NCBI GenBank assembly: GCA_009926195.1
Contig: RFPK01000126.1
Coordinates: 1-5,877, forward strand
Direction: 5' to 3'
From: Synechococcaceae bacterium WB4_1_0192
GTDB lineage: Bacteria; Cyanobacteriota; Cyanobacteriia; PCC-6307; Cyanobiaceae
DNA: 5,877 nt
The notes beneath the pieces are model-generated. The model had not been told where the DNA came from and did no database searches. It was given only the letters and a program-made list of their open reading frames with translations. Shown here piece by piece: positions 1 to 5,722 of this stretch. Each line of letters starts with the position of its first letter. The first letter of the stretch is position 1. Position numbers and translations under genes: made by a program.

Positions 1-609
1 GTGCACCGGCAGCACCGGCAGCGGCGGTTTGGCATTGGCCGAGGGCTGCGGACGCCACAGCTTGATCACGCGCACATCCGGCTTGAACAGCGGCGCCTGC
101 GCCAGCAGCAGGCTCAGGGCATTCACCCGCTCAAGCGGCGCAGGATCCGCCGCCTTGCCCTTGAGGGTGAGGGTCGACCCGTTCACGCTCGCCTCGGTGA
201 TCTGCACGCCCTGCGGCGTCACGTCCGCCAGCTGGCTGATCAGGGCCGAACCGGATGACAGCGCCACCAGGCCCCGGGCCAGGGCGGCACTGGCCTCGCT
301 CTGGCGGCGCAACTGTTGCTGCTCACTCCGCAGCTGCGTCTCCAGCCCGCGGATCAGCAGCGGCGTGTTGCTCAGACCCGCCAGCGCCGTCTCCACCTGG
401 CTGCGGCGCTGTTCAGCCACGACGCTGCCCACCAGCACCAGCAGCACCAGGCCGAGTCCGACCACACCGCCCTGCTGCAGCAGCTGGCGCGGGCTGACCC
501 CCACCGCGGGATCGGCCGGCATGCCCCGGGCCACGCGCCGCCGGCGCAACAGATCCAGGGGCACCTCCAACGGCGTGCCGGAGGACGCTCGCGACCAGAC
601 GCGGATCAT
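1..609 (-). CDS. pilN: PilN-like type IV pilus assembly protein (C-terminus cut by window edge)
   Basis: This is probably the inner-membrane platform protein PilN, which pairs with PilM and a PilO-like partner to link the pilus motor to the outer-membrane secretin. The frame is open for 203 codons from an ATG at 609 to the left edge, so the C-terminus is missing. Visible parts are a basic cytoplasmic N-terminus (about residues 1-45, with VPLDLLRRRR at 16-25), one transmembrane helix (about 46-65, rich in L, V and G), a Q/R/E-rich likely coiled coil (66-115), and an alpha/beta periplasmic domain (about 120-185, including TPQGVQITEASV) typical of PilN. A Pro-rich tail begins near 186. The ATG overlaps the pilM stop as ATGA, with GGAG a few bases upstream, so the two are translationally coupled. 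The classic N-terminal 'NLLP' motif of proteobacterial PilN is not obvious. The assignment rests on architecture and on the pilM neighbour. Confidence 0.85.
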   Translation of the reverse strand, partial: MIRVWSRASSGTPLEVPLDLLRRRRVARGMPADPAVGVSPRQLLQQGGVVGLGLVLLVLVGSVVAEQRRSQVETALAGLSNTPLLIRGLETQLRSEQQQLRRQSEASAALARGLVALSSGSALISQLADVTPQGVQITEASVNGSTLTLKGKAADPAPLERVNALSLLLAQAPLFKPDVRVIKLWRPQPSANAKPPLPVLPVH

Positions 610-1556
610 GGGCCCTTCTCCACCATCGCCAGACCCCACAGCGCCAGCAGGGCACCGGCCACCGGCGGATCTTCTCCGGCGGGGATGCCATTGCGCAACC
701 AGCCCCGTTCAAACGCGTCCAACCGCTGGCAGGGCCAGCCCAGCGCCGCTCCGAGCGCGGCCGTCTCATCGGCCGTCACCAGATCCGCGCCGTGCAGCAG
801 CAGCAGCGGCGGCCCGGGCCGGTCCGGCCAGAGCTGCTGGAGAAAATCGCGGCAGTCCCGCAGATCGGCCATCAGCGCACCCGGATCCTGGCTGGAGGCC
901 AGCTGGCGCTGAAACACCGGCCAGCCGTCCTCGATCACCAGCAGGGCGCTACCCCAGGCCTCCAGCTGCAGCACGAAGGTCAGCCCGTTCTCCACGGGCG
1001 CCTCCGCCAGCAGCGGCTGCAGCGCCCGGCACAGACACAGCTGCACCGACTCCAGCCGCTCCAACCGCACCGCCGCCAGGCTGAACACCGAAATCCAGCT
1101 CTCCAGCAGAGCCGTCGGCACCGCCGCCACCAAGGAGGCGGCTGGATCCCCTGGCAGATCGCGGTGGAACAGGTCGAGGTCGTGCCACAGGGCCGGCAGC
1201 CGCAGCGTGCGCTGGTAGCGCGCCAGCAGCAGCTCCGGATCCGCCGGCAACCGCCCGCTCGACCAGCGCACCAGCCGCACCTGCGCCGCCTCCGACGGCA
1301 GCGTCGCCGCCACGCTGGCGCCGCTGAACCCCCGCTCCACGAGCAGATCGCCGATCAGATCCGCCAAGGCGTCCAGGCGGCGCGGTTCACCGGCCTTGCA
1401 CAGGCTGAGGGGCAACGGCACCCGCTCCAACCAGGTGACGCGACCAGCCTGCAGGGCCATGGCCGTGATCGCCTGGTCCTCCAGCTGCAGATACACGCGC
1501 TGCGGGAACAGGAAAGACCGCAGGGGACGCAGCTGATCCTCGACTCCGGAGAGCAA
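606..1556 (-). CDS. pilM: PilM-like pilus assembly protein (divergent actin-like fold)
   Basis: This is a probable cytoplasmic PilM, the actin-like protein that binds the N-terminus of PilN. I favour the TTG at 1556 (316 aa), because AGGGG lies five bases upstream. GTG at 1562 or 1574 would add 2 or 6 residues. The frame stays open to 1715, but that extension lies inside pyrD and is unlikely to be translated. From the TTG start, residues 20-34 (VYLQLEDQAITAMAL) occupy the position of the first phosphate-binding strand pair. Residues 141-147 (SLVAAVP) match the PilM 'VA.P' strand, and residues 194-215 (with VIEDGWPVFQRQL) match the second phosphate region. The usual Asp-x-Gly motifs are absent from both phosphate regions, so nucleotide binding is doubtful. 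The gene starts about 38 bases after the pyrD stop and overlaps pilN by four bases. The call is based on fold-level resemblance and gene order and is weaker than for the neighbouring enzymes. Confidence 0.8.
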   Translation of the reverse strand: MLSGVEDQLRPLRSFLFPQRVYLQLEDQAITAMALQAGRVTWLERVPLPLSLCKAGEPRRLDALADLIGDLLVERGFSGASVAATLPSEAAQVRLVRWSSGRLPADPELLLARYQRTLRLPALWHDLDLFHRDLPGDPAASLVAAVPTALLESWISVFSLAAVRLERLESVQLCLCRALQPLLAEAPVENGLTFVLQLEAWGSALLVIEDGWPVFQRQLASSQDPGALMADLRDCRDFLQQLWPDRPGPPLLLLHGADLVTADETAALGAALGWPCQRLDAFERGWLRNGIPAGEDPPVAGALLALWGLAMVEKGP

Positions 1557-1594
1557 CGACACCCCTGACGACACAGCGAAAAGGTATCCGACTT

Positions 1595-2755
1595 TCAGCG
1601 CCAGGGGGCACCACTGCCCACCGCTTCGCTGATCTGGCGGAAGCCGTGGCGATCCAGCTGGGCGCTCAGGCCCTCCAGGATCGCCGGCACCAACTCCGGC
1701 CCCTCGTAGATCCAACCGGTATAGAGCTGAATCAGCGAAGCGCCGGCGCTGATGCGCTCCCAGGCCGCCTCGGCTGAATCAATGCCGCCCACGCCGATCA
1801 GGGGCAGCCCCGGGCCAGCCGTCACCCGCAGGCGGCGAATCACCTCCAGGGCGCGGGCGCGCAGCGGCGCACCGCTGAGGCCGCCGGCCTCCTCCGCCAG
1901 GCTGCGCCCGGTCTGCGGCAGACGCCGCTGCTCCAGCCCGAGGCGATTCAGGCTGGTGTTCACGGCGATCAGCCCGGCCAACCCCTCCTCATAGGCCAGA
2001 CGGGCGATTGCATCGATCGCCTCATCCTCGAGGTCGGGGGCGATCTTGACCAGCAGGGGCGGGCAGGCCGGCAGCCGCCGCAGCCGCTCCACCAGCCGCC
2101 GCAGCTGACGCTCATCCTGCAGCTCCCGCAGGCCGGGGGTGTTGGGGGAGCTGACGTTGATCACGGCATAGTCCGCCAGTGGCGCCAGCAGATCCAGCGA
2201 CGAGGCGTAGTCATCCGGCGCCAGCTCCAGCGGCGTCACCTTCGACTTGCCGAGGTTGATGCCCAGCACGGCCGGCCGCTGCCCCGCCGCTGGCAGCTGC
2301 TGGCGCTCCAGGATGCGACGCACCGCCTGGGCGCCCTGGTTGTTGAAACCCATGCGGTTCAGCGCCGCCCGCTCCTCCGCCAGGCGGAACAGGCGCGGGC
2401 GGGGATTGCCGGGCTGGGCGTGCCAGGTCACGGTGCCCAGTTCGGCGAAACCGAAGCCGAACAGATGCCAGAGGCCCGCCGCCACCGCGTTCTTGTCGAA
2501 GCCCGCCGCCAGACCGACCGGATTGTGGAAGCGACAGCCGAACAGGGTCTGCTCCAGGCGCAGATCACGGCGCTGCAGCTCAGCACCAAGGCCCGCCAGG
2601 GTGGTGTTCAGCAGGGGCCAGTGGCGGCGCAGGCTGGCCTGAGCGAGCAACTGCAGGCTCACCTGACTCAACTGCTCGGCATCGGCGCCGTCATCGCGGC
2701 TGAGCAGCGGGCCGACGAAGCGGCGGTAGAGCGCACCGGTGCCGGCCTCAGCCAT
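1595..2755 (-). CDS. pyrD: Dihydroorotate dehydrogenase (quinone), class 2
   Basis: PyrD oxidises dihydroorotate to orotate, the fourth step of pyrimidine synthesis, with FMN as cofactor and membrane quinone as acceptor. The protein is 386 aa from the ATG at 2755, which has GGGGAG seven bases upstream. An in-frame ATG at 2770 is possible but lies deeper in rnhA and is less well placed. The N-terminal helices (about residues 5-60) correspond to the class 2 membrane-associated, quinone-tunnel region. Clear family motifs are [12 protein letters not shown] (78-89, FMN/substrate), [11 protein letters not shown] (131-141), INLGKSK (166-172), [11 protein letters not shown] (200-210) with Ser203 as the class 2 catalytic base, KIAPDL (237-242), AVNTS (264-268) and GVGGI (321-325). 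All key residues appear intact, and the length is usual for cyanobacterial PyrD. The start overlaps the rnhA stop by eight bases, which suggests coupled translation. The identification is secure. Confidence 0.97.
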   Translation of the reverse strand: MAEAGTGALYRRFVGPLLSRDDGADAEQLSQVSLQLLAQASLRRHWPLLNTTLAGLGAELQRRDLRLEQTLFGCRFHNPVGLAAGFDKNAVAAGLWHLFGFGFAELGTVTWHAQPGNPRPRLFRLAEERAALNRMGFNNQGAQAVRRILERQQLPAAGQRPAVLGINLGKSKVTPLELAPDDYASSLDLLAPLADYAVINVSSPNTPGLRELQDERQLRRLVERLRRLPACPPLLVKIAPDLEDEAIDAIARLAYEEGLAGLIAVNTSLNRLGLEQRRLPQTGRSLAEEAGGLSGAPLRARALEVIRRLRVTAGPGLPLIGVGGIDSAEAAWERISAGASLIQLYTGWIYEGPELVPAILEGLSAQLDRHGFRQISEAVGSGAPWR

Positions 2756-3497
2756 GCTGTCGCTCCCCATCGTCTGACTGCTCCGATCCTGCCGCCTCAC
2801 GGCGCAGGCGCCAGCGCCCATCCTCGGCCGGCAGCACCAGCCAGTCGCGCCAGCGCCAGGGTTGGTCGCGGCTGGCGAGGCTCTTCAGGGGTTTCTCCAC
2901 CAGCTGGGCCAGCTCCGCCAGGCTGAGGCTGTAGCCGCCGGCGGCAAGGCGATCGGCCAGCTCGAGGCGGCTGAGCAGCTGCTGCAACTCCGGCGGGGCG
3001 GGGTCCTCCAGAGCCGGTGCCTCCACCATCAGGCCGCCGTACTCCCCCTGGGCCAGCTGGGGCCGACCGCCACGGGAGAAGGCCACGGCGATCGCATCAC
3101 AGCGATCGTTATCGGGATCACCGCTATGCCCCTTCACATAGGTGAACGGCAGATCCGGGATGCGGGCGGCATCCAGCGCTTCCCAGAGATCGCGGTTGAG
3201 CACCGGCTGGCCGGCGGCGGTGCGCCAGCCCTTGCGCTTCCAGCCCCGGATCCAGCTGCTGTAGCCATCGATCAGGTACTTGGAATCGGTGCGGATCGTC
3301 AGGTCCGGATGGCGCGGCAGGGCGCTGAGCTTGTGCAGCAGCGTCAGCGCCGCGGTGAGCTCCATGCGGTTGTTGGTGGTGTCCGCCTCAGCACCGCCGA
3401 ACTCCTGCACGGCCCCATCCTCGAAGCGCAGCAGGCAGCCCCAGCCACCGGGGCCGGGATTACCGCTGCAGGCGCCGTCACAGGCGGCGGCCACCAC
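2748..3497 (-). CDS. rnhA: Ribonuclease HI with C-terminal extension
   Basis: RNase HI cuts the RNA strand of RNA-DNA hybrids during replication and R-loop removal. The protein is 249 aa. The start is GTG at 3497 (a second GTG follows at once), with GGAA eight bases upstream. No other ATG, GTG or TTG lies between it and the upstream in-frame stop. The catalytic domain fills residues 1-150: [15 protein letters not shown] (Asp7), [10 protein letters not shown] (Glu46), [10 protein letters not shown] (Asp71), [14 protein letters not shown] (His124 and Asp134). The D-E-D-D set and the active-site His are complete. Residues about 150-249 are extra compared with the ~155-aa E. coli enzyme. This part contains a helical, HTH-like stretch ([17 protein letters not shown]) followed by a Trp/Arg-rich segment ([11 protein letters not shown]). 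The gene is first in the rnhA-pyrD-pilM-pilN run, and I see no convincing promoter just upstream. Confidence 0.97.
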   Translation of the reverse strand: MVAAACDGACSGNPGPGGWGCLLRFEDGAVQEFGGAEADTTNNRMELTAALTLLHKLSALPRHPDLTIRTDSKYLIDGYSSWIRGWKRKGWRTAAGQPVLNRDLWEALDAARIPDLPFTYVKGHSGDPDNDRCDAIAVAFSRGGRPQLAQGEYGGLMVEAPALEDPAPPELQQLLSRLELADRLAAGGYSLSLAELAQLVEKPLKSLASRDQPWRWRDWLVLPAEDGRWRLRREAAGSEQSDDGERQHG

Positions 3498-3601
3498 CCG
3501 CGGCGTTCCAGCCGAAGCACGGCCGACTGCTGACCCTGCCGGCTGCTGCCGGTGCCGCGGCCCTGTTCAACAGCCTGCCGCTCGATCAAGGGCGCTTCGC
3601 C

Positions 3602-4153
3602 GTGCTGGCCAAGCCCGTGGGCCGCAGCGACTGGAACCTGCTCGTGCTGGAGCAGATCACACCGGAACCGCTCTGCTGGCAGCAACGGCCCGATGGCCTG
3701 ATCGATCCGGCCCTGAACCGCTTCGATTTCACCGGCATCTGCAGCCGCTACCTCGACAGCAACGGCTACTCCCTGCGCATTGGCGATCAGGATCTGGCCA
3801 GCCGCTACCGGCTGCGCCTGGAGCAGCGCGGCAGCAGCCTGGTGCTGCTGGCGATGACCGCCAGCGATCCCACCCAGCTGGTGGTGGGCCGCGGCAGCGT
3901 GCCCCAGCGCGACCGCGATGGGTTCGTGCAGATCCGACTGGAGCCGGGCTGGGAGCTGCAGCGCCGGGCCTACGGCCAGCAGACGCTCAGCCACGTCTAT
4001 TTCGCCAACACCACGCCCCTGTCACAGCTGCTCAGCGCCGCCGGTGGCCTGGAGCAGCAGCCGCAACAACCGCTGCAGCCACTGCGCGTCCGCAGCACCA
4101 GTTCCCAGGCTGCGGGGCCGATCGCTCTGCAAGTGGTGCCGTTCCGCCCCTGA
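3602..4153 (+). CDS. Putative exported DUF3747-like cyanobacterial protein; true start probably upstream
   Basis: This protein has no known function. It resembles the cyanobacterial DUF3747 family by the stretch FDFTGICSRYLDSNGYSLR (residues 41-59 from the GTG at 3602), LEPGWELQRRAYG (113-125) and LSHVYFANT (129-137). The family name is from memory. The only canonical start is GTG at 3602, giving 183 aa. The same frame stays open upstream and encodes basic residues (KHGR, from 3515), a hydrophobic Ala/Leu run ([12 protein letters not shown], 3527-3562) and [12 protein letters not shown], which looks like a signal peptide joined to the conserved mature N-terminus. The natural product therefore probably begins near 3512-3530, although no ATG, GTG or TTG exists in frame back to the stop at 3356. 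CTG at 3527 or 3530 is the nearest alternative. The C-terminal ~35 residues are Gln/Pro-rich. The gene is transcribed away from rnhA with almost no space for a promoter. Confidence 0.75.
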   Translation: MLAKPVGRSDWNLLVLEQITPEPLCWQQRPDGLIDPALNRFDFTGICSRYLDSNGYSLRIGDQDLASRYRLRLEQRGSSLVLLAMTASDPTQLVVGRGSVPQRDRDGFVQIRLEPGWELQRRAYGQQTLSHVYFANTTPLSQLLSAAGGLEQQPQQPLQPLRVRSTSSQAAGPIALQVVPFRP

Positions 4154-4193
4154 ACCGGCAACTGGGCCAGTTGCGGAGCCGGTCCGACCCTGC

Positions 4194-4222
4194 TTGCCCT
4201 GTTTTTCCTACCGCCGTATGGT
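4194..4222 (+). promoter_or_regulatory. Sigma70-type promoter for the downstream small RNA
   Basis: A -35-like TTGCCC (4194-4199) and a -10-like TATGGT (4217-4222) are separated by exactly 17 bases, the optimal spacing. Transcription would start near 4229, six bases after the -10 box. An 8-bp palindrome, GGTGCACC (4220-4227), overlaps the end of the -10 box and could be an operator, though it may be chance. The promoter sits 40 bases past the stop of the DUF3747-like gene and drives an RNA that ends at the terminator at 4299-4324. The assignment is from sequence only. Confidence 0.65.
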
Positions 4223-4228
4223 GCACCT

Positions 4229-4324
4229 GTGTGAGGAGTGCGGGACACCACTTCCGGGGTCGAAACGAGGACAGACTCCCAGAAGCGTTCCGGCTCAGGC
4301 CCTGCCTTTCGGCGGGGCTTTTTT
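4229..4324 (+). ncRNA. yfr2: Probable Yfr2-family small regulatory RNA
   Basis: A complete small transcription unit of about 96 nt lies between a sigma70-like promoter and an intrinsic terminator. Its first 11 bases, GTGTGAGGAGT (4229-4239), are the exact reverse complement of ACUCCUCACAC, the invariant core of the cyanobacterial sRNA Yfr1. Near-complementarity to Yfr1 is a published property of the Yfr2 family, whose members are roughly 60-95 nt. Three hairpins can be drawn: GGAGTG (4235-4240) with CACTTCC (4249-4255, one bulge); GGGGTC (4256-4261) with GACTCC (4274-4279), presenting a 12-nt loop GAAACGAGGACA that resembles the conserved unpaired Yfr2 element; and the terminator at 4299-4318. 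The first hairpin would partly hide the Yfr1-pairing bases. A role in Yfr1 crosstalk or mRNA base-pairing is inferred from the family. The family name rests on motif memory, not on a covariance-model hit. Confidence 0.78.
4299..4324 (+). terminator. Intrinsic terminator of the small RNA
   Basis: GCCCTGCC (4299-4306) and GGCGGGGC (4311-4318) form an 8-bp GC-rich stem with one G-U pair and a TTTC loop, followed directly by six Ts (4319-4324). This is a textbook Rho-independent terminator. It defines the 3' end of the Yfr2-like RNA and would also stop any readthrough from the DUF3747-like gene. Confidence 0.9.
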
Positions 4325-4353
4325 ATTGGGCTTGCGCCCTCGCATCCCATGGC

Positions 4354-4371
4354 GCCTGCCGCCGGGCAGGC
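4354..4371. repeat. Perfect inverted repeat between the two convergent terminators
   Basis: GCCTGCC (4354-4360) and GGCAGGC (4365-4371) form a perfect 7-bp stem with a GCCG loop. It lies two bases beyond the T tract of the rplL terminator in the minus-strand direction and has no T tract of its own in either direction. It may be a back-up or 3'-end structure for the ribosomal transcript, or have no function. Confidence 0.5.
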
Positions 4372-4373
4372 AC

Positions 4374-4400
4374 AAAAAAACCGGCCCCCGCAGGAGCCGG
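4374..4400 (-). terminator. Intrinsic terminator of the rplJ-rplL operon
   Basis: Read on the minus strand, CCGGCTCC (4400-4393) pairs with GGGGCCGG (4388-4381) across a TGCG loop, with one G-U pair, and is followed by seven Ts (4380-4374). It lies about 65 bases after the rplL stop. It faces the small-RNA terminator at 4299-4324, so the two transcription units converge with about 50 bases between their ends. Confidence 0.9.
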
Positions 4401-4436
4401 CTGGTTCGAATCGCGTGTATCGAATCGAGAAGGCAA

Positions 4437-4456
4437 CCGGCCGCCACAGCGGCCGG
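4437..4456 (-). other. Strong hairpin just after the rplL stop
   Basis: CCGGCCGC (4437-4444) and GCGGCCGG (4449-4456) form a perfect 8-bp stem with a 4-base loop, starting eight bases after the rplL stop codon in the minus-strand direction. The bases after it (TTGCCTTCTC) are only weakly T-rich, so it is not a convincing terminator by itself. It could protect the 3' end of the abundant rplL mRNA or assist the true terminator downstream. Confidence 0.55.
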
Positions 4457-4464
4457 AGCGGCGA

Positions 4465-4848
4465 TCACTTGATGGTGACCTTGCCGCCGACTTCTTCGAC
4501 AGCCTTCTTGATGGCTTCGGCGTCGGCCTTGGACACGCCTTCCTTGATCGGGCAGGGAGCGCCTTCCACCAGGGCCTTGGCTTCGCCCAGGCCGAGGCCG
4601 GTGGCCTCGCGGACGGCCTTCAGCACCTTGATCTTGGCGGCAGCATCGAAGCTGTCGAGGATGGCGTCGAATTCGGTCTTCTCTTCAGCGGCCTCAGCGG
4701 CAGCGGCAGGAGCAGCGGCCATCACGACGCCGGCGGAAGCGGCGGCGGACACACCGAAGGCCTCTTCAATCTGCTTGACGAGCTCGGAAGCTTCCAGCAG
4801 GGAGAGGGTCTTCAGCTGCTCGAGGATGTTGTCGGTGGTAGCGGACAT
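4465..4848 (-). CDS. rplL: 50S ribosomal protein L7/L12
   Basis: L7/L12 forms the dimers of the ribosomal stalk that recruit the translational GTPases (EF-Tu, EF-G, IF2, RF3). The protein is 127 aa, the normal length. Residues 1-35 ([26 protein letters not shown]) are the helical dimerisation domain that binds L10. Residues 36-57 are an Ala-rich flexible hinge. Residues 58-127 are the globular C-terminal domain with [33 protein letters not shown] and the terminal GGKVTIK. A Cys-Pro pair (GAPCPIKEG, 97-104) stands where many bacteria have PK. The ATG at 4848 lacks a strong Shine-Dalgarno, as is common in cyanobacteria. The gene follows rplJ after 59 bases in the same transcript and is closed by the terminator at 4374-4400. 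Confidence 0.98.
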   Translation of the reverse strand: MSATTDNILEQLKTLSLLEASELVKQIEEAFGVSAAASAGVVMAAAPAAAAEAAEEKTEFDAILDSFDAAAKIKVLKAVREATGLGLGEAKALVEGAPCPIKEGVSKADAEAIKKAVEEVGGKVTIK

Positions 4849-4907
4849 GGTTGGATCAGCAACAGATCTGTGAAAACAGTCGGATCGGAGAGCTCAGCGA
4901 GCAGGCC

Positions 4908-5441
4908 TCAGGAGGCCGTGCCCTCGCCATCGGCGTGCTGCTTGAGCGCCCGGGCAAGACCGGAGGGAACTTCGTTGATACCGACAGCCACCTTGGTGGC
5001 CACGGCGTTGATCGCACCGGCGATCTGGGCCATGAGCACCTCCTTGGAGGGCAGATCCCCGATGGCCTTGATCTCGGATTGCGAGAGGAGCTTGCCTTCG
5101 AACAGGCCGCCCTTCGTTTCCGATTTCTTGGTGTCCTTCTGGAAGGCCTGAACGGCCTTCACGGCACCGCCCACGTCGCCCTTGACGAGCACGAAGGCGT
5201 TGGTGCCGGTGAGGAGGGAATCCAGTTCCGACCAGGCACTGTCGCCATCAATGGCACGGCGCATCAAGGTGTTTTTGGTCACCTTGCACACACCGTTGCT
5301 GGCCTGCAGACGGGTCCGCAGATCAGACATCTCCTTGATGGACAGGCCCTTGAAATCAAGGACCAGTGCCATTTCGGCCTCGCCGAGGAGCCCCTTGAGC
5401 TCTTCGACGATCTGTTGCTTGCTCTCCAGCGTGCGGCCCAT
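4908..5441 (-). CDS. rplJ: 50S ribosomal protein L10
   Basis: L10 anchors the L7/L12 dimers to 23S rRNA at the stalk base and, in complex with L7/L12, represses its own operon by binding the mRNA leader. The protein is 177 aa from the ATG at 5441 ([16 protein letters not shown]). The frame stays open further upstream, but that part (low-complexity Ala/Cys/Pro) lies in the leader and does not resemble L10. Family motifs are [16 protein letters not shown] (27-42), [11 protein letters not shown] (53-63) and [11 protein letters not shown] (79-89). The C-terminal helix (about 133-170, [29 protein letters not shown]) is the L7/L12 binding arm. No clear Shine-Dalgarno is seen. The gene is preceded by the L10 leader and followed by rplL. 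Confidence 0.97.
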   Translation of the reverse strand: MGRTLESKQQIVEELKGLLGEAEMALVLDFKGLSIKEMSDLRTRLQASNGVCKVTKNTLMRRAIDGDSAWSELDSLLTGTNAFVLVKGDVGGAVKAVQAFQKDTKKSETKGGLFEGKLLSQSEIKAIGDLPSKEVLMAQIAGAINAVATKVAVGINEVPSGLARALKQHADGEGTAS

Positions 5442-5583
5442 AGGGTTTGGAACGGATCGAGGGGAACAAGCCGGGACCGCGGCCCAGAGGCAGCCGCACA
5501 GGGCGGCAGCCACACCTCGAGGCCGCTGGGAACCGGCTCAACCCGACCACCCGGAATCCGGAGGGCGTGCAGAACCAACTCTG

Positions 5584-5665
5584 TCGCGTTCACCTCGGCA
5601 GGACTTATGAAGGCGCACCGGGGCAGAAACCACCGGATCGGATTCACCTGCTGTCTGGGGTCGGG
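5584..5665 (-). promoter_or_regulatory. Ribosomal protein L10 leader (autoregulatory mRNA element)
   Basis: On the minus strand the signature CAGACAGCAGGTG (about 5657-5645) is followed some 40 bases later by CCTGCCGAGGTG (5602-5591), the two conserved arms of the bacterial L10 leader. They fold as nested pairs: CAGG (5650-5647) with CCTG (5602-5599), TGAA (5646-5643) with TTCA (5611-5608), and an apical CCGG/CCGG stem (5636-5633 with 5621-5618). L10, complexed with L7/L12, binds this element and represses rplJ-rplL. The untranslated stretch from here to rplJ (5442-5583) contains a small palindrome (CCGGAATCCGG, around 5552-5562) and nothing else I can name. Upstream, a perfect CTGGC/GCCAG hairpin closed by a TTCG tetraloop (5678-5691) may belong to the same leader. 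A possible -10 (TCTAAG, 5705-5700) lacks a good -35, so the operon promoter is unresolved. Confidence 0.85.
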
Positions 5666-5722
5666 CGCGGAGCCCTTCTGGCCGAAGCCAGCTCACAACC
5701 TTAGACCACAGCCTGCTCAGGC

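Noticed and set aside
29..1084. Long plus-strand open frames opposite pilN and pilM
   Set aside because: They are low-complexity Arg/Pro/Ala/Gln translations opposite real genes whose products have coherent transmembrane, coiled-coil and domain structure.
1557..1715. N-terminal extension of pilM into pyrD
   Set aside because: It would overlap the pyrD 3' end by about 120 bases, and the added Gly/Pro-rich sequence does not resemble PilM.
4190..4260. Yfr1 itself on the minus strand, since ACTCCTCACAC is read there (4239-4229)
   Set aside because: On the minus strand the motif is followed by AGGTGCACCATACGG and a purine-rich stretch, with no GC stem plus T tract. Yfr1 ends in a terminator hairpin directly after the motif. 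All promoter and terminator signals are on the plus strand.
4395..4435. tRNA-like T-arm sequence GGTTCGAATC (4403-4412)
   Set aside because: The bases around it do not make a T stem or acceptor stem, and no anticodon arm is present within reach on either strand.
4218..4472. Small plus-strand ORF starting MVHLCEECGTPLPG, suggestive of a zinc-ribbon protein
   Set aside because: Only one CxxC pair is present, there is no ribosome site, its ATG lies inside the predicted -10 box and it reads through an intrinsic terminator. It is best seen as chance coding over the sRNA.
3280..5151. A 623-codon open frame on the plus strand
   Set aside because: It runs antisense to rnhA, rplL and rplJ and through two terminators, and its composition is that of GC-rich shadow frames (Arg/Ala/Ser/Pro). 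No domain is recognisable.
5442..5513. N-terminal extension of L10 ([13 protein letters not shown]...)
   Set aside because: L10 proteins begin at the [12 protein letters not shown] start. The extension falls in the untranslated leader and is not family-like.
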